This document shows positions 1 through 62,700 of a stretch of DNA of 64,000 bases, one piece after another (position 1 is the first letter of the stretch; each line of letters opens with the position of its first letter). A model generated the notes under the pieces. The model was not told the origin of the DNA. It did not search any database and saw only the letters and a program-made list of their open reading frames with translations. The DNA lies in NCBI GenBank assembly GCA_963514095.1, contig OY741271.1, forward strand, positions 10,630,495 through 10,694,494. The letters are read 5' to 3'. The DNA comes from Eutrigla gurnardus. Its lineage: Eukaryota > Chordata > Actinopteri > Perciformes > Triglidae. Position numbers and translations under genes: made by a program.

Positions 1-699
1 TGTCTGGTTTACACATTTGGAAACCATGTTGCTATCTTGAGTCTGTTTCACAAACATCTGGTTGGGAGGATGTGAGGACAAAGCAGGGGAACAACCGACG
101 TGTGAGAGTACTCTTCGGTTACCTATTAAACCTTTGGCTCTGATCACAGAGCGAGTGACATGTGTGGGGTTCGAATCCTGTCAGCGGCCCGTCTGGCCGA
201 CAGGTGGCCGTAAAAGGCTAATAGAGGCTCACTAAAAGTGGAAAGTAACAGGTGGCTAGAGGCTAGGGTTACCTCATCTTTCCCTCGAAATTCGGCCACA
301 ATTATTTGTCTTTGTGACACCAAAAGTGTTTACTGGCACGGATCCTGCAATAACAAGGTCAAACTCCTATAAATCTGTTCACAGAGCTCCAGTGTTGGGG
401 TCCTAACCAAAATAAATGTCTCTTGTAACCAAATCCAAGAAATATTCATTCAATTACCCCTCTGTTAAACCACTCAACAGATCACTTTTCCATTACACAC
501 GCAGCACCTTGAAAACATTATACTGTGTCCTTTCTTGTGAGATTAGGAAACGAGGTTTAGGAACAACTTTTTTATTCGTAGCTTTATTTAAAAAAAATAA
601 AAAGTCCTTGATTGTGCTTTTTATTCTCCACATGGAAAGAACAGGAGTGATTCTGAAATCCGTTCACTATCTGTGGTGATCAAAGTGGTTTCAGCTCAC
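1..699 (-). other. prex1: prex1 intron 19, partial
   Basis: Intronic sequence running off the left edge. A B-box-like GGTTCGAATCC lies at 169-179, but no foldable tRNA surrounds it. No exon is recognised. Confidence 0.6.
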
Positions 700-50286
<49,587 letters not shown>

Positions 50287-50375
50287 GGTGCCGGTGGTTC
50301 AGCCCTCGGAGAGGCTGCTCTCTACACAAACGCTCTTCTCGTTTTTAAGTATCCACACTTTGACGAGTTGTCGCT

Positions 50376-50384
50376 TCAGTCCAT
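50376..50384 (-). promoter_or_regulatory. minimal uORF (Met-Asp-stop) in prex1 leader
   Basis: On the transcript strand gcgagATGGACTGA gives a two-codon ORF with G at -3 and G at +4, a good initiation context. It lies about 90 nt before the main ATG. It matters only if transcription starts upstream of it. Confidence 0.5.
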
Positions 50385-50566
50385 CTCGCAGCAGCAAGTT
50401 TTCCTCCAAATACAACCAAGAAGAAAAAAAGAACCCTCACGAGCAAGTGATGCGCAGAGCACCCCACGCGCCGGAGCTAAAGTTGCCCAGAAGTAGCGAA
50501 CTACAAGCGGAGAGAGCCCGGCTGTGTGGTCGCAGCGCCAGCTGAGAGCGAGCAAGGCGGCGTAGA

Positions 50567-50572
50567 TCACAT
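50567..50572 (-). promoter_or_regulatory. start-stop element (ATGTGA) in prex1 leader
   Basis: An ATG immediately followed by TGA on the transcript strand, in a weaker context (C at -3). With the ATG at 50384 it is one of only two ATGs I find between 50287 and 50660 on this strand. Confidence 0.35.
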
Positions 50573-50881
50573 CAGATTGGAGAGACGTCGGCAGGGAGGA
50601 GGAGGAGGAGGGTGGAAGGGGAGGAGGGGCCCGGCGCCACAGACGCACACACACAGGGGCCACAGCTACTACATCATATTAAAACAATCACAATAAAGGC
50701 TATTATAAAGTAAACTCATGAAGTGGCACATTGACCCTCCAGGAAAGTTAAAGTGGCTCCAAAGGAAGAACTACAAATGGCGACTGCATCATAAACTATA
50801 TGTTGCATCATAAACTGTATGGGCTGACAGGCCTTAGCCCATATAGTTCAAACCATTAATTAACATACTGGAAAACAATTT

Positions 50882-50905
50882 TATATATATATATATATAT
50901 ATATA
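50882..50905. repeat. (AT)n microsatellite
   Basis: Intergenic, between the hairpin and the CTCF-like motif. Confidence 0.95.
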
Positions 50906-50974
50906 GCTAACATTTAGCCACTTATTTGTCACAACAGCACCTGTAGCAGCGTTGGCTGGTAAATTTAAGAGGAA

Positions 50975-50989
50975 GGCGCCCCCTGGTGG
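50975..50989 (-). promoter_or_regulatory. CTCF-like binding motif
   Basis: Minus-strand CCACCAGGGGGCGCC matches the core of the vertebrate CTCF consensus; by my alignment about 16 of 19 positions fit the long motif. It lies between the ralgapb poly(A) signal and the prex1 promoter, where an insulator or loop anchor would be expected. Binding is inferred only. Confidence 0.5.
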
Positions 50990-51279
50990 ACACGGGCGCA
51001 ACAAGCACAGGCAATCTGATGAACAACGTCGGTACGTGTGTTCTTGTTTGTATTAATACGGATTCAAACCGTATTTTCAATCCAAACCAGTCATATGAAC
51101 AACTCTTCTTGTTGATAAATAAGGCCCAGACGAGTAGTTATGGTAGACCCAACACTATTTTCGGTTACAGTGCGGTCATATTCTTGATATCTTGAGGGAA
51201 TCCAGGCGCACCTACTGTCACAGGTCGCGCCCCGGACCTGGTGGCGGTTTTGTCAAGTTAATATCCGGCTTGATAATAC

Positions 51280-53564
51280 ACTTATACACCAGACCACCTT
51301 TATTGCCACACAGGCCACATTCATTCTATGTGGGCTGCAAATTTTCATAAGAGAAAATGAAATGTCTGCATTGAAATGTAATTTTAGCTCTCAAGCTGCT
51401 TCTGGATGGGGAAAGAAACCCATGAATATGAATTTGTATTACTTTTTATTCCTCATAGACATCCTGTGAAGTCAAATATTAGGAATGGGAGAAATTAAAA
51501 TGTCAATAATAGTTTTAATTGATGCATGTTACATTCAATACCCATTGTGATGCTCCCACACATAATTGCATACATACAGAACTTTTCGCGCCATCTCAGA
51601 TGAGGAATGCAACAGACGACTTGTAAATGCCTTACACTATCATATATTTACATATCATCCTCCGCTTCTGTACATGGCAAATCTTTAAATATGATCAAAC
51701 GTCAGGAGTAACATAGGATACAATTTATGACTGATTGTATGTAGTTTCCTTGAAGCATATTTAATGTACTTTTTTTTTCCTTCCAAAAAAAGGCATGTGC
51801 ATAAAGCACCGTCATAAAAAGTGAGTCACACATATTAGACATGATAGGTTAAAAACTCCACGCCTCCTCTTCTTCATTCATATTTCACAAGATAAAACGT
51901 CTTCCTTCAGCAGGGTTTTCTTTCAAAATGCACAAAAAGTACAAAAGACATGTAAGGTAACCAAAGGGAATAGAAAATAAACGTAAAATGTGCTCAGTGC
52001 ATTAAGACTTTCCAATATAACAAAGAAACTAGAGGTGTTTGCCCTGTTCCATCGCTGTGATAAATAGATTCACATTGTTACAGGCAGACAGTGAGAGGGC
52101 TTGAACCAAAAACCAGAAGTACAGTGAGTAAACAAAGTGAAACAAATTGTGAGGAAAAAAACAAATTGTGAGGAGCAAAAAAAGAAAAAAAAAGGTGAAG
52201 GCAAAACTGCACATTTCTGTCATCCAAACGGAATATTTCTGAATATTCTCTTTTTGGTTTAGAATTTAAAAAAAATACAGCTTTTATCAGCCAAAATGTG
52301 AAAGCTGTACGTAATGCTGTTAGCTACATTGAGTGCTTTTGGCCTTTGAATACATCACCATAGATTTGTTTGGAGGAGCAAGACACTTCAACTGTGCTAT
52401 AGTTATGCGTGATATTGCCAGACTTCAAAACCTAAAATGTCTTTGTGGTCATTTCGTATCAGCCCTGCAAACAACCAAGTGCAAACTCCAGGAGCTCTGT
52501 AACTACGCTCACTATCAGTAAACTCAAACGTTACCAAGCATCAAGAGTAAACCAATTCAAGATGGTATGTCATGATCGAGAAAATCCATCAATCTTTAAA
52601 TGCCATGTGTGGGGTTGGTTTTTTTAGGGGTCACCCTGACTCCTTGTAGTGTAAATTATTTGACCGACAAGCATTCATGTGGCCACGCACACGCACTCAC
52701 ACATTCACACTTACAGTGCAGTGGCTGTTGTGAGATGGGACGACTTTCCGACTGGCACAGAGACGAGCGCAGGTGTCAAAAATGACAGCCGCATACAGTA
52801 ATACAACGCAGGAGTCCTATAAATCATCTGGAAAATAAAAAATATATAAACACCATCATCCGTGTGCTCAGAGATGGCCGAATGTGTGTTTGCACGAGGA
52901 AGACTTCAGCAGTTGTCTGCGAGTAGATGACAATTTGTTGTGGAGTTAGATTATGGGTTAATGCTCTCAATCATTTCCTCCTTCTCGTCCAGCTGCTTTG
53001 AAGCAGCAGCGATGAATCTTACAAAACGTTGTTTTTTTACATGTTTATCTCCTTGGCAAAAATCCATCCATAGATCTGTTAAAACAGATATTCAGATCTG
53101 GAGTTTGGACACAACTCTGTATTACCAAACCATCATGAAATCCGTTCATATCACAGGGTTTAAAGGACAGACTTTACATTTTCAGAAAGGCCAACAGTGT
53201 CACTGTTGTATTGCAGGTAATGACAAGCAGAAACTCTTTTGCCACGAAGCACGAACCTAAATGAAGAGAGACGCTCGCCGTTGAACTCCAGCCATTCAAA
53301 TCGTCAATGAGTGGCTGCGACATAGAAATGCAGCTTCTTCCACCTCGGCATGGTTTTGTTTTTTTTGACACTTTGCTCTCGGAGTCAAAGGCAGACAGTG
53401 TTGATATATGTTTTCATATAAATAACAAAACAGTACAGTATAAATATAAAGATTCTGTGTGTGTGCACGCACAGTTGTAAATGGTGTATGAGTATATGAC
53501 AAGAGTGTGTTGTTGTTGTTGTTGTGTTCGCGCTTGTGAGCCAGTGTTAGGACAGGGCAGGGGG
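51280..53564 (-). other. ralgapb: ralgapb 3' UTR (inferred)
   Basis: About 2.3 kb of AT-rich sequence without splice-supported coding exons, from the stop codon to the first poly(A) signal that also has a GU-rich downstream element. A (CAA)n run on the transcript strand (53508-53525) lies just after the stop. An earlier AATAAA (51445-51450) could give a shorter form. Confidence 0.5.
51299..51304 (-). terminator. candidate ralgapb poly(A) signal
   Basis: AATAAA on the minus strand, followed within about 30 nt by the GU-rich run GGTGGTCTGGTGTATAAGTG, a good downstream element for cleavage. The alternative AATAAA at 51445-51450 lacks a comparable GU-rich element. Confidence 0.5.
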
Positions 53565-53758
53565 TTAGAGATGAGGCTTTCCCTCCCCCACCTCGTGGAA
53601 GAGCGAGGTGTAAAACTCCGGCTCCAGTTGCTTGTTGCGGTAACGCTGGACAATCTCAGTTATTTTCTGCTTCCGTCTCACGTGAGGCGGGTTGTACAAG
53701 TCACTTTCCAGACGCTTCCGTCGGCACACGTTGATGACCGTTTGGCGCACAAGGAACC
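53565..53758 (-). CDS. ralgapb: ralgapb last coding exon
   Basis: GFLVRQTVINVCRRKRLESD, PPHVRRKQKITEIVQRYRNK and QLEPEFYTSLFHEVG, then a fish-specific EGKPHL and TAA at 53565-53567. The basic tail after the GAP-like domain is kept. Confidence 0.96.
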
Positions 53759-56700
53759 CTGTGGAGGAGGGTGCAAACACAGGAGCTCATCAGGCCAAAG
53801 TCGTCACATAGGGATGTTTTTCAGAATGTGTACAAAAACATTTCATAAAAATGAGGGCGGAAAAGATATTCCAACATTTTACTATCTGCTTTTACCAAAG
53901 CTGCAAAGTTGAAATATTAACTCCCACACATTAATGTTTTAGAAAGCCAAAGCAACCATCAAACATAGCTTCCAATATGCCATCTGTTGGCCAAGAGTGG
54001 CATTACACACATTGAAAGCAGCAGAGTGAGGTTTAATATGTTTTTCAAGGTAAAGTTATGAATCAGCATAGGAGGGATAACAACGTAGTATTTATTTTAT
54101 GGTGCTGCTGAACAATGACATTTCCACTGGCTTTCTCTCACTATTTAACTGACTGAATGGTAAATGGACCTGCATTTCTATCGTGCTTTTCTAGACTTTT
54201 TGATCACTCAAGGAGCTTTACACTACACGTCTACATTCATCCATTCACACACCTTCATATCGATGGCAGCCTGCCCATCAGGATCTATTCTAATCTAATC
54301 CATTCACACGACAATAGCACAGCCTTCGGGGGCAATTTGGGGTTCAGTATCTTGCCGGACACACGACAGGCAGACTTGAGGAACCAGGAATCAAACAACA
54401 GGATGACTCGCTCTACCACTGAGCCACAGCTGCTGCTGTATGCTGATACAAGTTCAACTTGTGAACACAAATAATACCCACACCTTCTTTGTGTTACATC
54501 ACATTGAAAAACAACATAAACACAAATGGAGTTTGTTTCCTATAACCATAAAATATTTATGTGCGCATATTATTACTTCAGTAAGCTCATCAATGATCGT
54601 AACAGATTCCCAGTGAAAACCCGCTATGCATTAAGACTTGCTGCCTTCGATCTTTCTGATGAGGAGAAAATGAAACGTATGGTAGGAGAGGATAAACAGA
54701 GAAAGTCATGAGTCATTACCTAGTGCTCTGCGGCTGACCACCATGCCGTCCACCAGGGGAATCACCATGCCAAATTTACCCACAGCTCCGTGCAGCCGGA
54801 TCCTGAAGAGTCCCGTCTTCAGAGGGTGGATGAAGATCAGAGGAACGTCCTTTTCTAGTAACCCTGACCTACAGCAGGAACAATCAGACGGCAGACATTA
54901 GCGGGGTGATGAACTAGAGCAATAGATTAACATGGAATCATATTGGCATGATTAAATACATAACATGATAAAAGCACCACATTTAATGATCACAGCCTCA
55001 TTAATACCTGCCAATAATATCTATTTCCACAGATCAGACAGCAATCACGTAGAACATGCCTGAACTGAAGTGGAAATGCGGACAGATTTTCAGTCCACAT
55101 GAAATAATTATGTTGGCAGAGAAAATGGGTCTCCTCTGATTCCGTTTTCAGCATTTAATTGCACAAAATACTTAGTTTGGTTTAAAAATGAGAAAAGTTT
55201 AATTAAGCAATTGCACACAAATGTCAAGCATCTATTATCTTTTAAAGGAAAACGAGTTGCGTCACTAATTAATTTAACTGTTGTCATGTTCCATTAGATC
55301 TCTAACCGCCAGACAACATGACATTGTTAATTTGGTTAAATAAAGGCAATTTAAATCTGTTGAAAGCTTGTGGTCCGTGGCCTCAAATGTCAATCTATCC
55401 AAGGTTTTTACAACAAAGCTGCTGAGTAGCGTGTTATCTCAACCCTTAGTAAGGGAGGCCAAAGCAACGAACAGATCATGTTTCACAAAAGCTGAATTTT
55501 CCTTTAAGCCACTTCACACTCGTTACCGTCACAACTCTGACACAGTTCCTTTTTCCTGCCTGCTTTTGCACACAGTGCACGTTGTACTTCCTGTTTTGCA
55601 CTGTCTGTTATCCTGCATCTGAGTGCACATGTTGTTTTGCAGAATTGTTTTTTTCTTCTTCTTCATTTTTGCACCCAACCAAAACCAATACATGAGCCAT
55701 ATGTTCCCCATACTGGCAGCAGAGTGTTTTGAGTGTAAACCTCAGAATACCTGCAGGAAGTGCTGTTGCTCATGCTAGCTTCCAAGCCTGTGCTGGTTTC
55801 CGCCAAGAGATCAGACAACGGGAAGTTCTCTAAAAAAATAACACAAAAACAATGACATTCATGTACTTGAATCCATTGGTCACATACATACACAAAAACA
55901 TTTTTACAGACACCTTTTAAGGCCACAAATTAATTCCTCAAATATGTTGTGTGGCATAACTTACTGACTGAATAAGAGAACATGCTAGAAAAAGAAATAG
56001 AATATAGCATGTGCCTACCAATATCATCAAAGCGCTCCACCCAGACCACAAACACCTTCGTCTCAGGACCCAGTGGTGGAAAAGACTTTCCAGTCGATGA
56101 CCTCTTTGTCTTTACCAAAGGACTAAGCTGCAGAAAGAGCACAATAATCAGAGAGTTTAAGCAAACACGACATAAAACAATTAGAAATCCTAATCAGTGT
56201 TGTCAGCATTGAGTTCACACACACTAATTTAAGCCAAATGTTACCTTTTTGGCAGACTCCAAGTTTTCAGAATGGTTGGGGAACAGCTCCAGCGTGAGAT
56301 TGGGTTGTTTTGGTAAACCAGGCATGATTTCTGTGTTGGAGTCTGCCTCCACTGTGGAGTCGCTCTGCACTGATGACTCCTCTGGGAATCAACAAACAAC
56401 AACCCCGTCAACCCTCAATCTCTCACTGGGGTTTCATCATATGCAATATGCATCATGTCATACTCTAGGTAGGAAAAACTGACCAGAATTCTCAGATGGA
56501 AAAGATGGAACAACGAAGGCAATCTCTGTCAGAGCGTCAGCGTAGTATAAAACTTTCTTCTCCCCGTTGAACATCGAACCTCCTGTGTCCTCAGGAGTAG
56601 TTGCCTCCTCTGCAGAGAAAAGAAATCAAAAGTTCAACACAGACATTTTATATATATATACACATAACTATATCAGCATGCAAACATACACAAGACAAAG

Positions 56701-59700
56701 AAAAAAGTATACACTAAAAATATAATACAAAAATCAAATCAATAATAATAATAAATATATTAAAAATAAATAAAAATGTGTCTCCTACAGCTTGTAATCA
56801 CTAATATCCAATTTCATCATGTGATACTGGCAACATAAAGCAAAGTATGCAAAGCTTCCATCTCCAAATTCATACTTTACAAGTCTGTATGTTTCAGTTA
56901 AGGTTAGTATGTCATGGTGTTTTGGATAACACCATAAAAATATCCAACATGTAGATAAATAACAGAAGCCATGATGTGCATTCGTATTAATCTTCCTCCG
57001 ATCTAATGGAGTAATACGCTTCGTAGCTTACCGGTTTGTTGTATATCATTGCTGTCGGAGCAGGAGTTGAGGGACCAGCTGGTATCTAGGTGTCCCGTCC
57101 ACCCTGGGTGGCGTCCCACGTCCACAGGCCAGCCCAAGGACAGCAGGAACTCCAAAAAGTGGGGCTGGACGCTGGAAGATGACTCCACGTTCCTCAGGAT
57201 CTGATCACCACAAGCACAACAACACATTCATTCTTATTCAGAACTTGTTCCACACATATTAAGGTTAACATCTGTATGTTTAATTTCAAGTCAAGTCATT
57301 TTTATTCTAACTGTGAAGAAAAGCCAAACTGGTTGTGAATTCCCTCACCTCAGGACTGCTTTTCTGTCCGGCCCTCACATAGAAAATAAAGACAGTGTCA
57401 AATGGTCGGCAGGGAAGCAGGTCCAGGTAGCTGATGTCATCAAAAAACCCAGGCAAAGAGGACTCCAGGCCAATCAGGTGAGGAGGTAGACGACTATTGT
57501 TGGGCTCCTATCAACAATAAATTAATATACATGTATTACTACATCAACAATAACAATACTAGGAATGTATACATAATTACTACATCATACATTACAGTAT
57601 CGTTACCAATATAATATTTTCATAGCATACATTCAACAGACTTAAATAGAATCACAATGCAAAAGTACAGTTAAGTATAAGTGGCTGGAGGACTCGGATG
57701 TAATATTTGCTGTCGGCATAAAATGTTTTCCGCAACTTCAATCCAAGACAATTTCTCATCAGCCACATATTCTGTTTACCAACCTTGAGCGCCTCCAGAG
57801 ACAGAAAGCCAAAGTGGGAGAGGAAGAGACGTGCTGTCTGGAACTCCTGCGAGGGCGGAGGGGGTTTGCAGTCTGTCAGTGGGTCCGGGTAAGGCTTGGA
57901 CTTCCAGATTTCCTCGCTGTGTCGCTCTAAGGCGTTCTCATACTCTATCTGCTTGGTCATCAGAATATGAAGCTTCTCGTGCTGAACTTCCAGCTGAAAT
58001 GAAGAAGGAGATGGTGCAATTGTAAGTGGCTGTGGCTGATGAATGGCACTAGCTTGTAAACATTCACCATTAACCCACAAGGAACAAGTCCCATAGTCCA
58101 AATAACAAGGTTTCACCTCCCCAAAGTTGATGTGTGCACCTGTGATTGAAAACATCTGTATAAAGCATTTAATTGGAGAAACCATTTTATTAGCTTAACC
58201 TATACAACCCAATCCAGTACAACACCTTGCCAAAGGATATTTAATTATATTTAATAATTCAGTCTTTTGAAAGTTTTGAATGTTCACTTCACTTGTTTAC
58301 TGTGACAAAGTTGCTGATTCAACCCTGCAGTCATTTTTTCAGAAATTACAAATTGTTGCTCAGGTACTGCACTGGATTGAGAAACTGCACATCATCCAAG
58401 ATGTTCTAATGCTTCCACCAAACCAAATGATGTGACCCCTGTTGTCCAAAATACACGAAAGTTGAATTTCCTCTCTCCAACAACTCACGTGTGGGTAATA
58501 ACTCATCAGTGCATTTGCAGCTCTCGAATCATCCTGCCAGCCCATACAACCCACCTGAGTTTGATGTACAATAACAAACAATGTAAGAGACTCATTTACT
58601 TCAGGCTTATTTTTAGCCATGAAAACATTCTTGTTCCAGCTTGTGCCTGAAGGAGAATAATTCATTCATTAACCATAATGTGGCTACAAGCTCAATAACA
58701 GGGTTTAACAGGAAGTGAATCTCACCTCTTTACTGACAATGTCATCTAAGTCAGGAATACTGACATCAGCTTTGACAAGAGGGATCTTATCCACCTCTTC
58801 GGGGAAGGGCCTCTGCTTGACATTGTACTTGATGCCCACAGCATTGTTGGGTGTTGGACGGCCCTCAGGGACAAACACCTGCTGTAGGAGGTAAGAAGGA
58901 CGCAGATAAGTTACCAGCGAAACAATGGAGAGGTTTTCAGAAGCAAAACTCCAGCGTGTCATTTAACACAACATTTCTGAAACGGTATTGGTTTAGCACC
59001 GTTGTCTTTCATGATGCAGTAAACTACAGTGCAATCTCACCCTCTGATTGACCCGAGCTCCTCGAGGCTGGTGAAAGAGCTGCATGGTCCAGGCATGCCT
59101 GCCAGCCGTCCCTCTGATCAAAATCGTCACTGACGGACTCGGGTCTGTGAGGACAGAGATGCTCTCATTTATGGAGAAAAAGGATGGCATGTTGCCAACT
59201 GGTTTTACTTAACCAGTGCTTGGGACATCCCAGGTGATACAGTCTCTACTTGTACATTACATATAAACCAAGTTACACCATAATTCTCAATATCTTAAGA
59301 AACTGGTATAACTAAGCTACTTACTCTGCTCATTGCCGAGGGGCTGCTCCAGCATGGCGAGGATGACCGAGTTGTCCAGGACAAAGTAGCGGAAGTTGCT
59401 GGCTCCTGTGGCGCTGAGGCGGGCGTAGCGAATGAGGGTGTCTTCATTCAGCAGGCTGCAGGTAGAGGCAGGTCCGCTCGGAGAAGGGAAGGCCCCCAAC
59501 ACCTGCATGATACTGGGGAACACCACAGCAAAACTAGGTCAACGGGGACAGCGTGTTTTACTTGTGTGTGGAGGTTCAGCAGAAAATCAGGGAAAACTAG
59601 GTCATTGTATCAGCAGCAATAGACAGAAATTCATAATTTAGTACAATGACTAAACTAGAAAAGTCAAACCAAGTTAGAAAATTATTTTTGTAGTAAAAAT

Positions 59701-59750
59701 ATAATGTAAAAGTATGTAAAGTAAATAAGTTGGTAATGACATTGTATTGT

Positions 59751-59785
<35 letters not shown>

Positions 59786-62700
59786 CTGAGGAATCTTACC
59801 AGGACAAAGTCGCCTCAGCAGCGTCCTTCACCCTCATTGAAGCTGGATTGTGCTCCTTCTCCCCTTTATGCCGTACTTCCTGTTCCTGTCTGGACTTGCT
59901 GCCAGAGATTCCCAGCTCAACAATCTCCAACACTTCTACCAAACAATCCTGATCCATAAAGGAAAGGAAAGAATAGCAACAGAATCTCAGAGAAGGAGAG
60001 CAGAAAAATGTATCCCTCTCTCAGACAACATATTGGGGAAACTGTAATCGAGTGTTTAAACGTACCTTCTCATCCAACATGTCAGGGTGCTCTGTTAGCC
60101 ATACACAGAGAAACTGGAAGGCAGCTACGATCATGGAGTGAAGGTCTCGGGACTGAAGAGGAGCTGGACGACTACACTGGTACACAATGTACCCACATAT
60201 AGAGCTGACAGCACGTTTACGGTCTGCAGAGTCCACTCCCACCTTTACCTGGTTGAGACATGTACAAAAAGCACAGGAAAATATGTTACCTAGGGTATAG
60301 GCTAGAAAATTCTTCATATCCAGCACTTGAGCATTTCTGGTAGGCTGTGGTGTGTGATTGCTTATCTGTTAAAAATAAAAATATAAGTTACAGTATATTT
60401 AGAACTAGCATTTACATAAACTTAAATTTCCCTTTCTTCCCCTCAGTACTCTTTATTTATGTCATATCAAGTGCCAGATATTTACATTTTTATAGCCAAA
60501 TTCTACGGTTATACTCTACTTTTCTAAGAGGCGTGTCAGGTGCACCAGTTAACTGGAACCAGCTGTACAGCTATTACCAGGCAGAGGAATTGCGGGCTCC
60601 ATCCAGAAACTTTCCTCATTCTGGTAATTTGTGGTACTGTGTTGACAGCTTTAGGGCAACACCCTTGTGATGAAATTGGACATTTCTGACTTAGAAGTTG
60701 ACTTGAACTGCCTGAAAGCACCACTCGTTTTGTTCTCTGTGAGGCTAGACTGTCTCATTTCGGAAGAAGTTGCACTAGATCACTGGGACCAGGCGTAAAG
60801 AAAAAGTTATAAAACCAGATAAGTTAGTTTTAGGCCACCAGTTTCCATGATAACAGGCGCAGACTTTTAGTAAACCTGATTTCTTGACTTTTTTTTCCTG
60901 TAAGCCTTGTTCTTGAAAGATAAGATGTTTTTTACCTGCAAAATAGTTGTGGTTTTATGAAATAATAGTTTTGGTTGAAGCGGCATGCACGAGTGAATGC
61001 TTGTAGAGACACGTGACGTTTATAGTCTCAGCCTGGCCTGGACAGCTAGTAATGATTGTAGATTGGTAAATTGAGTCTCTGTGGTGTTCGGGTTGTGTAC
61101 CTTTACCTTGGCAAGCCCAGCCAGCAGCTCCAGGGCCGCCAGTGAAATGCTCATGTCTTGCCTCCACTGGGAGTTGAGTCTCTGAGTGACCAGATGGATG
61201 CTGCGCACCAGCAGGCCCGCCGCCGTATCTGGAAGAGCTAGACCATATAACACCCCGAAATACCAAACACCGCAGAGAATAGAGCAAAGCAAGATTCAGG
61301 CAACACAGCTAAGGTATACAGGACAACAGGAAAAATGTCCCAAGATGCCCAGTAATAAGATATTGAAAACATGCATTAAAATAGTTTGAAATTAGTACAG
61401 CACACAATGTAGACTGAAATGTAGAGATAATATTCTGCTGAGGAATAGGGCTGAGTGATTATGTTCTGACTTTTAAAGAAAATAAAACTATATATGATAT
61501 AATCATCCATTACTAGGCCAATCTGATAAAAACAAAATCCTATTTTCCCATGGTTTATTATCCAAGTGACCCAAGACAAAACATTTTGAAAATAGTCCAG
61601 TATTGGGGGAGAACACTGCAGACAGCAGCCGCTGCAATGTAATCATATCAGGCAATTATTCACTGTCAGTGTGCATCCATTAAGTACTCTTTTTCACTGA
61701 CACGTTCAGATTGTTATGACGAATTTAAAACCACTAAACTTACCCTAAAAAATGAACCCTAAAAAAGTGTTTAACAATAATGTAAAGTTGCCTGAATCCT
61801 TCCTGAAAAAAGTAGCAGAGCCTGAGGTAAAGGCTGTGACTAGGGGTGTCCCTGACTAAGAATTTAGTGGAATCTGATTGTTTAAGTCCTGCCTATCATC
61901 CATTGATTATTGAATCAGAGGGAGAGAGAGGAGACGCGCTGCAAACAGCTGTTTTACGTGCCTCTCCAAGTTGAATGTTTTTCAAATGCGAGTGCCACCA
62001 TTAAGTGAATTTCTTCCTCTGCCTAGTTCCACATAATTTCTTTTGTTGTTAATTCTCTCCCATCCACAGTAATTATGTCTCAAGCTGACTTTCATCCATT
62101 TCAGTTTCCACTGAATAACCTGAGGATATCTAAACACACTTAATGCTCTAAAACTCTCAGTGACAGAGCTGGCTACAATTTCTTTTTTTCTAAATGTATG
62201 AGCAAATTTAAAATCATGCTGAATTGGCAACAGCGTTTGTTTGCAGATCTCTGCCTACTCCCAAATCTCGTTTTTCCTGTCCAGTACTGGGCCTCACGAC
62301 ACAATACAACCGTCCTGTCCCACAGGAAACCCACTGAACACCCCGCCCCCCCATTTCCTGCTGGACGAAGACGCTTATGAGCACAGTGTTCAGTGAAAGT
62401 ACATTTAACTTATGGGAAAATCTAAATGAGAGGTAATTATCAATAAAAAAAATCCTTGCATCACAATGTCCAACACATACATTTAGAAAAAAATCACTCA
62501 GCCCTAATAGGGAGAAAAACAGAAACCATTTAACTACTTTTGATTAGACAATCAGGCAATTAGAGAAAAAATGCAATCATAAGGCACACGAAACATCCCA
62601 GCACAGCATCACAGCAAACAACGTTGGTATCACCTACAAAGGCATTTGACCCAACGCTTCCTAACTCTGCATACCACTTTAACCACGTTAGCTATAAAGA

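Larger units (their letters stand above)
50287..50663 (-). promoter_or_regulatory. prex1: prex1 promoter region and 5' leader
   Basis: This GC- and CpG-rich stretch lies directly upstream of the prex1 start codon (about 18 CpG in 50441-50640 by eye). It contains pyrimidine-rich GC-box-like runs on the transcript strand (50595-50635) and no obvious TATA box. It fits a CpG-island promoter with a dispersed start site; the actual start cannot be fixed from sequence. Two tiny upstream ORFs lie inside it. Confidence 0.6.
50664..51279. other. intergenic region between ralgapb and prex1
   Basis: It holds an imperfect 19-bp tandem duplication (50786-50823) overlapping a 13-bp-arm hairpin (50813-50848), an (AT)n tract (50882-50905) and the CTCF-like motif. 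No coding exon is visible. Confidence 0.6.

Noticed and set aside
169..179. Perfect B-box GGTTCGAATCC suggesting a tRNA gene or tRNA-derived SINE
   Set aside because: The T-stem around it does not pair beyond about two or three bases and no convincing A box, anticodon arm or acceptor stem is present.
50376..50663. 95-codon minus-strand ORF overlapping the prex1 leader
   Set aside because: It begins with GTG, not ATG, and ends with the Met-Asp-stop uORF; there is no evidence it is translated as a whole.
51445..51450. First AATAAA downstream of the ralgapb stop among the candidates considered
   Set aside because: Not chosen as the main poly(A) signal because it lacks the GU-rich downstream element seen after the one at 51299-51304; a minor site remains possible.
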